From Elymus sibiricus (Eukaryota > Streptophyta > Magnoliopsida > Poales > Poaceae): a stretch of DNA of 64,000 nucleotides. The notes beneath the pieces are model-generated. The model was given only the letters and a program-made list of their open reading frames with translations, was not told the origin of the DNA and made no database searches. Position 1 is the first letter of the stretch, and every line of letters starts with the position of its first letter. The translations under genes were made by a program, and so were the position numbers. This document shows positions 1 through 11,239 of this stretch, one piece after another. The DNA is taken from contig CM077676.1 of the NCBI GenBank assembly GCA_039707655.1, positions 238,904,866-238,968,865 of the forward strand. The letters are read 5' to 3'.

Positions 1-780
1 GGTGGCGTCTGTAGGAGTTGTTGACGATGAAGCTCTTGGCTTGGAGTTGCTTGTAGTAGTAGGATGACGACTCGAAGATGTGGAAGGGTTCTTGTAGCTT
101 GACTTGTCACCAGTACTTGGTGTAGCTCGAGTCGTTGGAGGAGGTGTCGTAGTCGTTGAAGCTTGATTGTAAGAACCGTAGGTCTTGGAAGAGTACTTGG
201 AGAACTTGTAATCCTCTTGCACTTAACGCTCTGCTTTGGTGGCTTGGTGCACTAGCTCGAGGAGGTTGGAGTAAGGTTGAAAGTCTGCTATTTTTTTGAT
301 TGGATGGTTGAGTCCATTCAAGAAACGCGCCATAGTTTGTTCATCATCTTCCTTGACGTTGGCTCGTATCATTGCAATCTCCAATCCTTTGTAATATTCT
401 TCAACCGACTTGGTTCCTTGCTTGAGGAGTTGAAGTTTCTTGAAGAGGTCGCGGCTATAGTGTGTAGGCACAAAGCGAGCTCTCATGACTTCCTTCATTT
501 GAGTCCACGTTGTGATAGGTGGTTCGCCTTTCTCTTGGTGTCTCTCGATCACTTGCTCCCACCAAATGAGATCATAGTCTTGGAACTCAAGCGATGCCAT
601 GGCTACCTTCTCTTCCTCGTTATAGTTGTGTAGACGGAATATCTTGTCCACCTTTAAGGCCCATGAGAGGTAGTCTTCGGGGTCGTTGATTCCGGAAAAC
701 TTGGGCATGTTGAACTTGAGCTTGCCGTAGCGTTGTTCGTCATTATGCCGATGTTGTCGTCGCTCTGTCTTGGAGGTGGG
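1..780 (-). pseudogene. Ty3-gypsy (chromovirus-type) gag fragment with premature stop
   Basis: The minus strand encodes a retrotransposon capsid (Gag) domain. Residues beginning MPKFSGINDPEDYLSW, followed by a WWEQ motif and MRARFVPTHYSRDL, match the plant Retrotrans_gag family as seen in chromoviruses such as the Tekay/Del group. Gag would package element RNA into cytoplasmic particles. The frame stays open upstream of the first methionine (YGKLKFN) to about 780, so the true start lies further upstream. A TAA at 223-225 interrupts the protein, and the same frame then continues to position 1 as a Ser/Thr-rich linker. The simplest reading is a CAA-to-TAA change. No zinc knuckle or pol is in the window. 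The fragment ends at the satellite junction near 815. Family assignment is good; lineage is tentative. Confidence 0.8.
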
Positions 781-814
781 TCGTCATCCCCATTCTCTTC
801 TTGCTCTATGCGGT

Positions 815-3480
815 TTCACATGGAGGCCTCCTATGTGCAATGGCTTGTGGGAAAAACGATAAACTAACAATACCACAAATAAAAAGTTAATTTTCCATTT
901 TTCCTAGTGCCAAGCATGATATTTTTTTGTGAAGGAAGTGCCATAAATAAGATTGTAAATTGTGCCCTTACAATTTTCAACTAAAGTATACCACATGTGA
1001 TTCCATCTGCCAATTTTTCATGAATTTTAGAGTGATATTGCCATATTTCATTGATTTATTGAATTTCTAGCGATTTACATCAAGTAATTCAAATTTGAAC
1101 TGCGAGTGTGCTCTAGTTTGGTCGAATACATTCTCAAAAATCATTTTCACCTTCCACATTAGGAATGTAGGCAGCATCCACAAAGAAAACTCAATTTCCC
1201 AACCATTTTATATGATTAGTCATCCATGCAATTTTGACAACACATTGAAAGAAATTATAGAAAAATAAAAAAAGGCTCAAAAATTGAAATCCTTTCACAT
1301 GGAGGCCTCCTATGTGTAATGGCTTGTGGGAAAAATGATAAACTGACAATACCACAAACTTGCAAAAAAAAACCTTCACAAACTGACCTATCTCATATGA
1401 AGATCAATGACTTTCAACAAAGATGACCATGCCCCATGGGCATCTTCATGGCATATTACATGATAACATGACTATTTTTGGAACTAACATGGGTGTTACC
1501 ATAGTGATCAAGAATTTCACAAAATGATTGAAGATTTGGTTAATAAAAAGTATTTTTTTATTTTCCTAGTGCCAAGCATGACTTTTTTGTGTGAAGGAAG
1601 TGCCATAATTAATATTGTAAATTGTGCCCTTACAATTTTCAACTAAAGTATAGCACATGGGATTCCAACTGCCAATTTTTCATGAATTTCAGAGTGATAT
1701 TGCCTTTTTTCATTGGTTTATTGAATTTCTGGCGATTTACATCAAGTAATTCAAATTTGAACTACAAGTTTGCTCTAGTTTGGTCGAATAAATTCTGAAA
1801 AATCATTTTCACCTGCCTCATTAGGAATGTAGGTAGTATCCACAAAGAGAACTCAATTTCCCAACGATTTTATATGATTAGTCATCCATGCAATTTTCAC
1901 AACACATCAAAAGAAATTGTACAAAATGAAAAAAAAGGCTCAAAAATTGAAATCCTTTCACATGGAGGCCTCCTATGTGCAATGGCTTGTGGGAAAAATG
2001 ATAAACTAAGAATACCACAAACTTGAAAAAAAACCTTCACAAACTGATCTATCACATATGAAGATCAATGACTTTCAACAAAGATGACCATGCCCCATGG
2101 GCATCTTCATGTCATATTACTTGATAACATGACTATTTTTGGAACTAACATGGGTGTTACCATAGTGATCAAGAATTTCACAAAAAGATTGAATATTTGG
2201 TTAATAAAAAGATTTTTTTTTCATTTTCCTAATGTCAAGCATGACTTTTTTTGTGAAGGAAGTGCCATACATAAGATTGTAAATTGTGCCCTTATAATTT
2301 TCAACTAAAGTATACCACATGGGATTCCAACTGCAAATTTTACATGAATTTCAGAGTGATATTGCCATATTTCATTGATTTATTGAATTTTTGGCGATTT
2401 ACATCTAGTAATTCAAATTTGAACTGCAATTGTGCTCTAGTTTGGTCGAATATATTTTGAAAAATCATTTTCACCTTCCACATTAGGAATGTAGGTAGTA
2501 TCCACAAAGAGAACTCAATTTCCCAACAATTTTATATGATTAGTCATCCATTTAATTTTGACAACACATCGAAAGAAATTATAGAAAATGAAAAAAAGGC
2601 TCAAAAATTGAAATCCTTTCACATGGAGGCCTCCTATGTGCAATGGCTTGTGGGAAAAAAGATAAACTGACAATACGACAAATTTGAAAAAAAAAACCTT
2701 CACAAACTAACCTATCTCATATGAAGATCAATGACTTTCAACAAAGATGACCATGCCCCATGGGCATCTTCATGTCATATTATATGATAACATGACCATT
2801 TTTGGAACTAACATGGGTGTTACCATAGTGATCAAGAATTTCATAAAAAGATTGAAGATTTGGTTAATAGAAAGTTTTTTTTTTCATCTTCCTAGTGCCA
2901 AGCACGACTTCTTTGTGAAGGATGTGCCATACAGAAGATATTAAATTGTGCCTTACAATTTTCAACTAAAGTATACCACGTGGGATTCCAACTGCCAATT
3001 TTTCATGAATTTCAGAGTGATATTGCCATATTTCATTGATTTATTGAATTTCTGGCAATTTATATCAAGTAATTCAAATTTGAAATGCAAGTGTGCTCTA
3101 GTTTGGTCGAATAAATTATGAAAAATCATTTTCACCTTCCACATTACGAATGTAGGTAGTACGCCCAAAGAAAACTCAATTTCCCAACCATTTTATATGA
3201 TTAGTCATCCATGCAATTTTGACAACACATCAAAAAATTATAGAAAACGAAAAAAGGCTCAAAAATTGAAATCCTCTCACAGGGAGGTCTCCTATGTGCA
3301 ATGGCTTGTGGGAAAAATGATAAACTAACAATACCACAATTTTTGGAAATAACATGGGTGTTACCATAGTGATCAAGAATTTCAGAAAAAGATTGAAGAT
3401 TTGGTTAATAAAAAGTATTTTTCCATTTTTCTAGTCATCCCTGCAATGTTGACAACACATCTCGGTAGATAAGGTAGTAT
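815..3480. repeat. Tandem satellite array, ~660-bp monomer, five copies
   Basis: The landmark TTCACATGGAGGCCTCC recurs at 815, 1294, 1957, 2618 and, mutated, at 3276. Full periods are 663, 661 and 658 bp. The first copy lacks about 180 bp after its CCACAAA segment, and the last copy has internal deletions and stops near 3465, so both edges are degenerate. Monomers are AT-rich and share blocks such as GCCCCATGGGCATCTTCATG and GTGAAGGAAGTGCC. Short reading frames repeat once per monomer on both strands and are by-products of the repetition. I do not recognise the monomer as a named Triticeae satellite. It is flanked by retroelement gag on the left and unassigned DNA on the right. Confidence 0.9.
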
Positions 3481-3593
3481 CCAGCTCATAAGGTAGCATA
3501 AACATCTCGGTTAACAACATTGCAACATCAACGATAAATAAACTTCAGTACATAGCGATAAATAAACTAGATTTCAGTACTTGTCAACTACAA
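3481..3593. other. Unassigned spacer after satellite
   Basis: Short AT-rich spacer with small local duplications (GATAAATAAAC occurs twice). It would be the 3' flank of the minus-strand reading frame at 3594-4212. No feature is recognised in it. Confidence 0.4.
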
Positions 3594-4212
3594 TCACACA
3601 ACTACGGCCTTCCACTCATCCTCCGGCTTTGCTCTGTGCGTGAGAGCCGCTAACACGTCGCCGGCTTCGCTCATAGGCTTCACGCTGTACGAATACCTAT
3701 TCTCCTCTGCATGCTCATCCTCCTGCACCATGTGCTCGTCGCCGGCCGAAGAAGGCTTTGATAACCAATCCTCGTCCTGCTCACCCTCCTCCACGACAGG
3801 GAGCAGGCCTCATCGTCCTCATAAACTCCTCTACATTATCAGGCATGATAATGTGTAGAGACATACCAGGAGGAGGCTGCACATATGTCACCACCGGAAT
3901 AGCTGTGAGCTCTTGTTTGACCGCTGGATCCGGCGGGACGCGTCGAGACCCATACAAATACCAGCGAGCTCGCTGACGCGGATCCGATGACTCCATTGCC
4001 TCATGCATCGCCCAGAATAAAACCCCAATACAAGTCACCCCTTTGACTCGATCTGGGATTATTCGCCGGAGCTCATCCGGCCTTGCATCTATCAACAGTT
4101 GTAGCGCATGCTCCGCCAGAGCTTTCATGCTTGGAAACCAAGAGCAGATCTCCTTGCACTTCTCTAGTAAGACAGCGTCACCAGCGCAGAACACCTCCAA
4201 TGGGGTCGTCAT
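3594..4212 (-). pseudogene. Gene-like reading frame of unknown function, split by a frameshift
   Basis: A minus-strand frame opens with ATG at 4212 (MTTPLEVFCAGDAVLLEKC) and runs 143 codons to a stop at 3781. A second frame, offset by one base, continues from about 3794 to 3594 with an acidic stretch (EEGEQDEDWLSK) and ends EDEWKAVVV. The two parts join naturally in a GGAGGAGG tract near 3785-3795, which suggests one ~205-residue protein broken by an indel. Composition is balanced, with Trp, Cys and mixed charge, unlike a random frame. No family is recognised, and no signal peptide or membrane segment is apparent. GC-rich leader-like DNA and a TATA-like stretch lie upstream. It could be a captured host gene fragment or a TE accessory frame. 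Confidence 0.45.
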
Positions 4213-4544
4213 CGCCGACGGCGGCCGCGGGATTGGGGGTGGGGAAGAGGAAGGGGGAAGAGGATGTGGGTTGCTCGGGCCGCGGTGGATGCGAAATGAG
4301 AGTGAGAGAGATATTTTTCGTCCCCCCTATATTTTTTTTACCAATGACCGGTCCCACATGTCAGCCTTTCAGGCTGGTCCCATGCGTCACCACCGGGTGA
4401 AGTAACGGTCAAAGGCTTTGACCCAATGGCAAGGTACCATTTGGCCTCTTGTGAGGCGCGGGCGAGGGGAGGAGGGTGAAAGTGAGCAAAGCTAGACGGG
4501 CGGGGCAAAACTGAGTACAACTAAGGAAGGAAGGGCACAGAAAT
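4213..4544 (-). promoter_or_regulatory. Candidate promoter and leader of the 3594-4212 frame
   Basis: On the minus strand the ATG at 4212 is preceded by a C-rich leader (TTCCTCTTCCCCACCCCC region) and a TATA-like AAAAAATATAGG near 4325-4337. That is about 110 bp upstream of the ATG, a plausible spacing for a plant core promoter. Further upstream is unremarkable mixed-composition DNA up to the copia junction near 4545. This is inferred from composition and spacing only. Confidence 0.3.
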
Positions 4545-5113
4545 AGAAATCCATTTACTTAATGAAACATAAGTCTCAAACATTTGAAAAGTGCAAAGAA
4601 TTTCAGAACGAAGTAGAGAATCATCGTGGAAAAAAGATAAAGTTTCTACGATCAGACCGTGGAGGAGAATATCTAAGCCATGAGTTTAGCAAACATCTAA
4701 GTGATCGTGGAATTGTTTTGCAACTTACTCCTCCCGAAACTCCGCAGAGGAACGGAGTATATGAGAGGCGTAACCGAACCTTGTTAGACATCGTGAGGTC
4801 AATGATGTCTCTTACAGATCTGCCTTTATCATTTTGGGGATATGCACTTGAGATAGCAACATATACGCTAAACAGAGCACTGTCTAAGTTTGTCGAGACT
4901 ACACCATATGAGTTATGGAAAGGGAAGAAACCCAATTTGTCGCATCTCAAGATTTGGGGTTGTGATACTTATGTAAAGCGTTTACAACCAAATAAGCTTG
5001 ATCCCAAAGCAGACAAATGTTACTTTGTAGGTTATCCCAAAGAAATAATTGGGTATTCCTTCTACCAAAATGTCAATGACAAAGTGTTTGTTGCAAAGAA
5101 TACACTTTCTTGA
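4545..5113 (+). pseudogene. Copia integrase, C-terminal part
   Basis: This frame encodes the second half of a Ty1-copia integrase core. The motif LRSDRGGEYLSHEF carries the second catalytic Asp. ERRNRTLLD carries the catalytic Glu about 35 residues later, after the conserved TPQRNGV. It then reads through the GKKPNLSHLKIWGC region typical of the copia integrase C-terminus. The first catalytic Asp lies in the missing 5' part. Integrase would insert the element cDNA in the nucleus. The frame ends at a TGA near 5113, where coding moves into another frame, indicating an indel between 5100 and 5115. The methionine at 4562 is internal. Confidence 0.85.
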
Positions 5114-6040
5114 GGAGTTTATCGCTAAAGAAGTAAGGGGGAGGATAGTACAGCTTGACGAGATTATTGAATCTTCGGTGAAAGTAAGCTGTACTAACGA
5201 ACCAGAATTTGTTAAGCCTGTGACTGCACCACGTAGGTCAGGAAGAGTTAGCGAACCTCCTGAGTGGTTTCACAATGAAATATTCATCTTAGAGGAAGAT
5301 GAACCTGCGCACTACAGAGAAGTGATGGCGGCGCCCAGCTCAAAAAAATGGCTCAAAGCCATGAAATCCAAAATGGAGTCCATGTACGAGAATCAAGTTT
5401 GGACCTTGGTTGAGCCTCCAAAGGGTGTGAAACCCATACAATGTAAATGGATCTTCAAAAGAAAAACGGACACGGATGGTAATCCTACTATCTATAAAGC
5501 AAAGCTAGTTGCAAAAAGGTTTTCGCAGATTGAGGGAGTCGATTATGATGAGACTTTCTCACGAGTAGACATGCTAAAGTCTGTGCGGATTATGATGGCA
5601 ATTGCCGCATATTTCGATTACGAGATATGGCAGACGGATGTCAAAACTGCTTTCCTAAATGGAAACCTTAAAGAGGGTGTATATATGATGCAAGCAGAAG
5701 GTTTTGTCGATCCTAAGGATGTCGAAAAGGTGTGTAAGCTTCAAAGATCTATCTATGGATTGAAGCAAGCATCGAGGAGCTGGAATCAACGTTTTGATGA
5801 ATGGTTAAAGAGTTTGGCTTCATAAAAAATGATGAAGAAGGTTGTGTATACAAGAAGTTTAGTGGGAGCTCTATAGCATTTCTAATCTTATATGTGGATG
5901 ACATATTATTGATTGGAAATGATGTAAAGTTTCTTAGCACAGTAAAAGGTTTATTGAAAAGTGTGTTTTTGATGAAAGACTTAGGCAACGTAGCTTATAT
6001 ATTGGGCATTAAGATCTATAGAGATAGATCAAGCATCTAA
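5105..6040 (+). pseudogene. Copia reverse transcriptase, two frames
   Basis: Ty1-copia reverse transcriptase (RVT_2 family), which copies element RNA to cDNA in cytoplasmic particles. The first frame (to 5825) contains the linker SGRVSEPPEW, then WLKAMKSKMES, QCKWIFKRKTD, GVDYDETFS and WQTDVKTAFLNG, where the Asp of TDVKTAF is the first catalytic residue. A frameshift at about 5800-5825 moves coding to a second frame with the catalytic LYVDDILLIG (YVDD at 5891-5902). A further indel near 6025-6040 shifts the frame again. Substitutions at usually conserved sites (VAKRFSQ, FSRVDML) fit relaxed selection. Confidence 0.9.
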
Positions 6041-6860
6041 TTGCGCTTAGCCAAAGCACATACATTGACAAGGTTTTAAAGAGGTTTAAAATGGAGAATG
6101 CTAAGAAAGGTTTTCTCCCAAAGTTGCATGGCACGACACTTAGCAAGAATCTATGTCCTAAGACAGTTGATGAGCGTGTGCAGATGAATGGTGTTCCATA
6201 TGCCTCGGCAATTCGATCCATCATGTATGCTTTGATATGTACAAGACTAGATGTTTCTTATGAGCTAAGTGTTAGTAGCAGGTACCAAAGTGATCCCGGA
6301 GTGGCTCACTGGGCAGCTGTTAAAAATATTCTAAAGTACCTTAGAAGAACAAAGGACATGGTCCTTGTCTATGGAGAAGATGAAGAGCTAGTTGTAAATG
6401 GTTACACCGATGCCGGCTTCATGAATGATATAGATGACTATAAATCTCAATCGGGCTATGTTTTTATCCTCAATGGTGGGGCAATGGTTTGGAAGAGTTT
6501 CAAGCAGAACACTGCTACGGATTCTACAGCGGAAGGAGAATATATTGCGGCTTTGGAAGCTTCAAAGGAGGCAGTCTAGATCAAGAAGTTTCTTGAATAA
6601 GTTAGTGTGGTCCCAAGTGTGATCAACGCAATGGCACTCTATTGTGATAATAGTGGCGCCATTGCTCAAGCAAAGTAACCGAGATCCCACATGAAGACCA
6701 GACATATAGAACGCAAGTATCACATTATCTGACAGTATGTCGACAAAGGGTTTACTCAAGATTCACACGGATTTGAATGCATTAGTCCGATGACGAAGCC
6801 TCTACCAGGAGCAAAGCATGAGCAACACCAGATAGCCATAGGTGTTAAAGAAGCTATGTA
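6041..6860 (+). pseudogene. Copia RT connection and RNase H, several stops
   Basis: Coding continues in the third frame from KHLIALSQSTYIDKV through the connection domain (PYASAIRSIMYAL) into the copia RNase H, which degrades RNA in RNA/DNA hybrids. Visible RNase H residues are Asp in NGYTDAGF, Glu in AEGEYIAALEA and Asp in LYCDNSGAIA. A TAG at 6577-6579 stands where a Trp is expected after KEAV. Further in-frame stops follow within the last ~270 bp, before the tail ending IAIGVKEAM. The protein C-terminus lies about 40 bp before the LTR, as usual for copia elements. Confidence 0.85.
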
Positions 6861-6878
6861 ACTAGATTATTAACTCTA

Positions 6879-6893
6879 GTGCAAGTGGCAGTC
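6879..6893 (+). promoter_or_regulatory. Polypurine tract of the plus-strand copia element
   Basis: The sequence GTGCAAGTGGCAGTC lies directly before the LTR start TGTTGG at 6894. It corresponds to the GCAAGTGGGAGAC tract that primes plus-strand DNA synthesis in this copia group, and here it has two substitutions. Confidence 0.65.
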
Positions 6894-7900
6894 TGTTGGA
6901 AATATGCCTTAGAGGAAATAATATTCTATTATTATATTTCCATGTTTATAATTAAGATTTTATATTCTATGCTATAACTGCTATGATCCTGGAATGTGTG
7001 ATTCAGTGGAAAACTCATATGCACATGTGGAATGATAAACGGTAAAAGCTGATTCCTAGTCTCACCTCTAAGACTAGCTCAAGTGTTGTTATTGATCATG
7101 TTTTCTGGATCTTAGGATATTGTTAAGTGTAACGATAGTCCTAAAACAACTTTGAGAATATGACGTTGGAAGAACGATCATATTGAATCGACCCAAACTT
7201 GTTTGTTGTAATTTGAGATACTATCGTCACAAGTCAATTTTTATAACACGGAGAGTTAACATATGCTTTAGTTTTTTTGACTATAAACATATTCTTTAGT
7301 TCCTTAGACCATGAGAGTATTGTAGTCACTTCTTACCGTACGATGGACTTTGGGGTTACTCAAATGTCATCTGTAACACGGTGATCATAACGACAACTTA
7401 CAGGTTCATCGGAAAGTTTGACAAGGGGCTAGATAGCTCAAGAGTGGGATTTGCTCCTCCAACAATGGAGAGATATTCTTAGGGCCCTCTGGATGTGACG
7501 GCATCCATCATCATTTGGCTAGACACAGGTGACTAGTTCACGAGTTTGCCGAAACATGTCAACGAGAAAAAAGAACAAAACCGGTAACAAGGAGACTGGT
7601 ATAGTGAGCATGAGAATGACTCAATAGGATACCAATATATCTCACCTCTGTTTTGTAAAGTATCGCGAAGCAAAGGCAATAGCACATGATAACCAAAGGT
7701 TCACTCAAATGTCATTCATGCATTCATAGGGATTGATATGGAACGAAAGGGGTTTTGTTCATGTCTATGTTTTATTGGACCTACAGGGTCACAAGCTTTA
7801 GGTAATCATGATCTGTTGAGTGTTAGTGGAGCAAGAGTTATGAGAAAATATTTATGAAATAGTTTCATTAATATTAGAAATAGTTTCGAGAGAAACCAGT
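6894..7900 (+). repeat. Copia 3' LTR, truncated
   Basis: This starts TGTTGGAAATATGCC right after the polypurine tract and runs about 1 kb before the inverted copia LTR begins at 7901. The far part of this LTR is not found after 9608, because other insertions follow there. No promoter could be assigned with confidence. Confidence 0.75.
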
Positions 7901-9608
7901 GTAGGGAATCATTGCAAGGAAAACAAAAAAAATCCTATGGATTCACCCAAGATCTAATCTAGGAGATGCTAGCAACGAGAGGGGGTGTGTCTACATACCC
8001 TTGTAGACCGAAAGCGCAAACGTGAATGTGGTTGATGTAGTCGCACTCTTCACGATCCAATCCGATCGAGCGCCGCAAGAACGGCACCTCCGAGTGAAGC
8101 ACACGTATGGCTCGGTGATGTCTCCTCGTTCTTGATCCAGCAAGAGAGGGGGAAAGGTAGATGGGATCTAGGCCAGCACGACGGTGTGGTGGTGGTGGTG
8201 GAGGATTTTCTACAGGGCTTCGCCAAGCAACTGAGGTGGAGGAAGTGGAGGAAGAGAGAGAGAGGGCGGTGGCCAGGGCTTAAGGTGGTGGCGCCTAGCC
8301 CCTCCCCTTCTCTTTATATTGGGGGTGAGGGAGTGCGGCCACCTTGACTCCCCCTCCAAGCCAAGGGGGCGAGCTCCCCTCCAAGCCAAGGGGGCGGCGC
8401 TCCTCCCCTCTCCTTTTTAAGGTTTGCCCCCTCCTAGCCGCATCGGCCCTTGGGGGGACTGGTGCGCCTGGCCCATGTACGCTAGGGTGCCACCCCTCAG
8501 CCCATGCAGTCCTCCAGGACAGGTGGGACCCACTGGTGGACCCCCCCCCGACCCTTCGGTAACCCCTGATACAATACCGGGAAATTCCTGAACTCTTCTG
8601 GAACCCTGAAAACACTTCCCATATATGAAACTTTACCTCCAGACTATTCCGAATCTCCTCGTGATATCCGGGATCCCATCCGAGACTCCAAACTACCTTC
8701 GGACACACCATTATGAATATCCCGATACTACCCTAGCGTTACCGAACGTTAAGTGTGTGACCCTACGGGTTCGAGAACATGCATACATGACCAAGACACC
8801 TCTCCGATCAATAATCAATAGCGGGACCTGGATGCCCATAATGACTCCCACATATTCAATGAAGATCTTTATCAGTTTGAACCACGATGTCAAGGATTCA
8901 GATAATCTCATATACAATTCCCTTAGTCTGTCGATATTTTACTTGCCCGAGATTTGATCGTTGGTATCACCATACCTAGTTCAATCTCGTTACTGGCAAG
9001 TCTCTTTACTCATTCCGTAATATGATATCCCCATGACTAAACACATTATTCACATGCTTGCAAGCTACTTTGTATATCGTGTTATTGAGAGGGCCCAAAG
9101 ATATCTCTCTGTCACATGGAGTGACAAATCCCAGTCTCGATCCATGCAACCCAATTAGTACCTTCCGAAATACCTAAAGAGCACCTTTATGATCACCCAG
9201 TTATGAAGTGACGTTGATACCCACAAAGCTTCTTTTGATATTAGGGAGTGGGACGATCTCATGATCCAAGGAATAGATACTTGACATTACGAAAGTTGTA
9301 GCAATTAAACTAAGTGACACGATCAGATGCTAAGCTTATGATTGGGTCTTTCCATCACATCATTCTCCTAATGATGCGATCCCGTTATTAAATGACAACT
9401 CATGTCTATGGTTAGAAAACCTTAACCATCTTCAATTAACGAGCTAGTATAGTAGAGGCTCACTAGGACACGGTGTCTGTTTATGTATCCACACATGTAT
9501 TTGAGTTTCCGGTAAATACAATTATAGCATGGAGAATAAACATTTATCAAGAACAAGGAAATCTGATAATTACAACTTTATTATTGCCTCTAGGGTATAT
9601 TTCCAACA
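7901..9608 (-). repeat. Copia 3' LTR of WIS/Angela/BARE1 type, minus orientation
   Basis: On the minus strand this 1708-bp LTR starts TGTTGGAAATATACCCTAGA at 9608 and ends GATTCCCTACA at 7901. The length and start match the 1.7-1.8-kb WIS/Angela/BARE1 LTRs of Triticeae. The adjacent 9609-9648 holds the internal 3' end with its polypurine tract, so this is the 3' LTR of an element whose body lay to the right. The five bases left of it (ACCAG) are the candidate target duplication, and its partner is not in view. The LTR sits inside the LTR of the plus-strand copia element and is therefore younger. Confidence 0.88.
8311..8320 (-). promoter_or_regulatory. TATA box of the minus-strand copia LTR
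   Basis: The minus strand reads AATATAAAGAG, within a GC-rich context and about 400 bp from the LTR 3' end. This is the position expected for the U3/R promoter in WIS/BARE1-like LTRs. It is assigned from motif and position only. Confidence 0.5.
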
Positions 9609-9648
9609 GTCTCCCACTTGCACAAGAGTCAATAATCTAGTTTACATT
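9609..9648 (-). mobile_element. Internal 3' end and polypurine tract of the minus-strand copia element
   Basis: The minus strand reads TGCAAGTGGGAGAC immediately before the LTR, preceded by AATCTAG-type 3' sequence. Only 40 bp survive before the CACTA terminus at 9649. The three bases ATT at 9646-9648 are the candidate CACTA target duplication. Confidence 0.75.
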
Positions 9649-10199
9649 CACTACAAAAAAAGACACATCCCTGACATTATGGCCCGAACGAAAACTTTTT
9701 CTGTCATGGTTGTGACACTTCTATGACGATAAATGTGACAAAAACACGTATCATCATAGATGTGGTGGGCTCCTACTTCTATGACAAAAAATTATGACAG
9801 AAATGGGCTTTTCGTCCTGGGTGGGCTGGAGACGAACCCGCATGACATTCTTTGGGCCGTCCATGACGAAAATAATTGTGGTAGAAGTGAGGCCGAGGAA
9901 ATTTTCGGGGAGTTCCCGGTTATGGTGAGTGGTCGGGGCCAAGCGATACAGTGTAGTTTGCGCGTTTCTCTCGTACGCGCGCGTGTGTGCGAGGCACTCG
10001 CTAACTGAACCCCAGCGATGCGTTCGCTTACTGAACCCGAGTGATCGCACTAACTACGTACTAAAGCCGATCGATCCCTTCGCTGCTAACTGAACCCAAG
10101 CAATTCCTTCGCTGCTAACTGAACCCGAGCGATTCCTTCGCTGCTAACTAAAGCTGCTCGAGCCCCCGTACGTGCGAGATGTAGCCAGTTGGGTTGCCT

Positions 10200-10945
10200 C
10201 TCGATGAACAGTGCCCGTTGCTACCACGCGCGTGATACGTAGAACGAGTCGAGACGCATCGATCGAGCCCCTTGCGCTAGACGTGGTGAGTTGACCTAGC
10301 TGGTTGGTTGGCTGTGGATGAACAGTTCCTATTGCTGTCGCCCGCTCGTACGCCCCACCTCAGCTGGTGGGTCTGCTGTAGATGAACAATACCCTGGCCA
10401 TGTGAAGGTGGTTGGCGCTGGATGAACAGGACCCTGAGGAGGCCGCCACACCCCAGTCGATTGGGGGTGGATGAACAGGACCCCGTGGAGGCTAGATGAA
10501 CAGTAGCTGGTGGAGGCTGGAGGCAGTCGAGGCTAGATGAACAGTAGCTGGTGGAGGGCTGGAGGAAGTCGACGGTGGATGAACAATAGCCCATGGAGTC
10601 CCGTTTTGCGGTACACCACACCCCTCCCGATGAATAGGACCCCATTTCGACCGTAGGCGCTCGAAGCGAAGTCTATTTCCTCCGTTTTGCGGTACGCCAC
10701 ACCCCTCCCGATCAACAAGACCCCATTTCGACTGTAGGCGGTTGAACAGAAGTCTGTTTCCTCCATTTTGCGGTACACCAAACCTCGAGTCGATGAACAG
10801 GACCCCATTTCGGCTGTTCCATCCAAACCGGTTGGCTCCCGATGAACAGGACATGTTCTGACCCTGTCGCTTGGCTCCCGATGAACACGACGATGTTTCC
10901 TCTGTTCCGACCTAGCCAGTTGGCTGTCGATGAATAGGAGGCCGT
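10200..10945 (+). repeat. CACTA subterminal repeats, GATGAACAG-type
   Basis: The core GATGAACAG, or close variants, occurs about 15 times between 10204 and 10935, often followed by GACCCC (for example near 10419, 10469, 10630, 10793 and 10840). Spacing is irregular, at 25-110 bp. Short subterminal repeats of this kind serve as transposase binding sites in well-studied CACTA elements (TNPA sites in En/Spm). The same role here is inferred. Reading frames across this segment on the minus strand are by-products of the repeats. Confidence 0.7.
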
Positions 10946-11239
10946 TGCTGCCGTCCGTTGCCTCTCTCCATGTACATGAGCCCTGGCCGTACGTATGCGC
11001 AAGTACGCGTTCGAGACCCCGCCCGTATATGGACGTACGAGGCCGTATTTTTTCCCGTGTGGTTGTACATACGTGTACACGATTTAGACGGGGCTGCCTG
11101 AACTGCTACGTCGGGGGCTCTACTACGACACATGCCGCTCCGTACACGGCCATAGTTCATCGTGGCAGAGAGACCAATGGACATGTATGTACGTATACGC
11201 TTGTGACCAGACAGATAAAGCTATGTACGCTTCGACCTG

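Larger units (their letters stand above)
4545..7900 (+). mobile_element. 5'-truncated Ty1-copia element with partial 3' LTR
   Basis: Copia order (integrase, reverse transcriptase, RNase H, polypurine tract, LTR) reads left to right. The 5' LTR, gag, protease and the N-terminal part of integrase are missing, and coding similarity begins abruptly near 4545. The 3' LTR starts at 6894 and is interrupted at 7900 by a second copia LTR in opposite orientation. Multiple frameshifts and stops show that it is dead. The LTR start TGTTGGAAATATGCC resembles the Triticeae WIS/Angela/BARE1 supergroup, but the LTR body differs from that of the element at 7901-9608. Confidence 0.85.

Noticed and set aside
1191..2703. 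Repeated 62-codon frames in the satellite
   Set aside because: The same antisense frame recurs because the DNA repeats. It is hydrophobic and AT-driven, and is lost in other copies.
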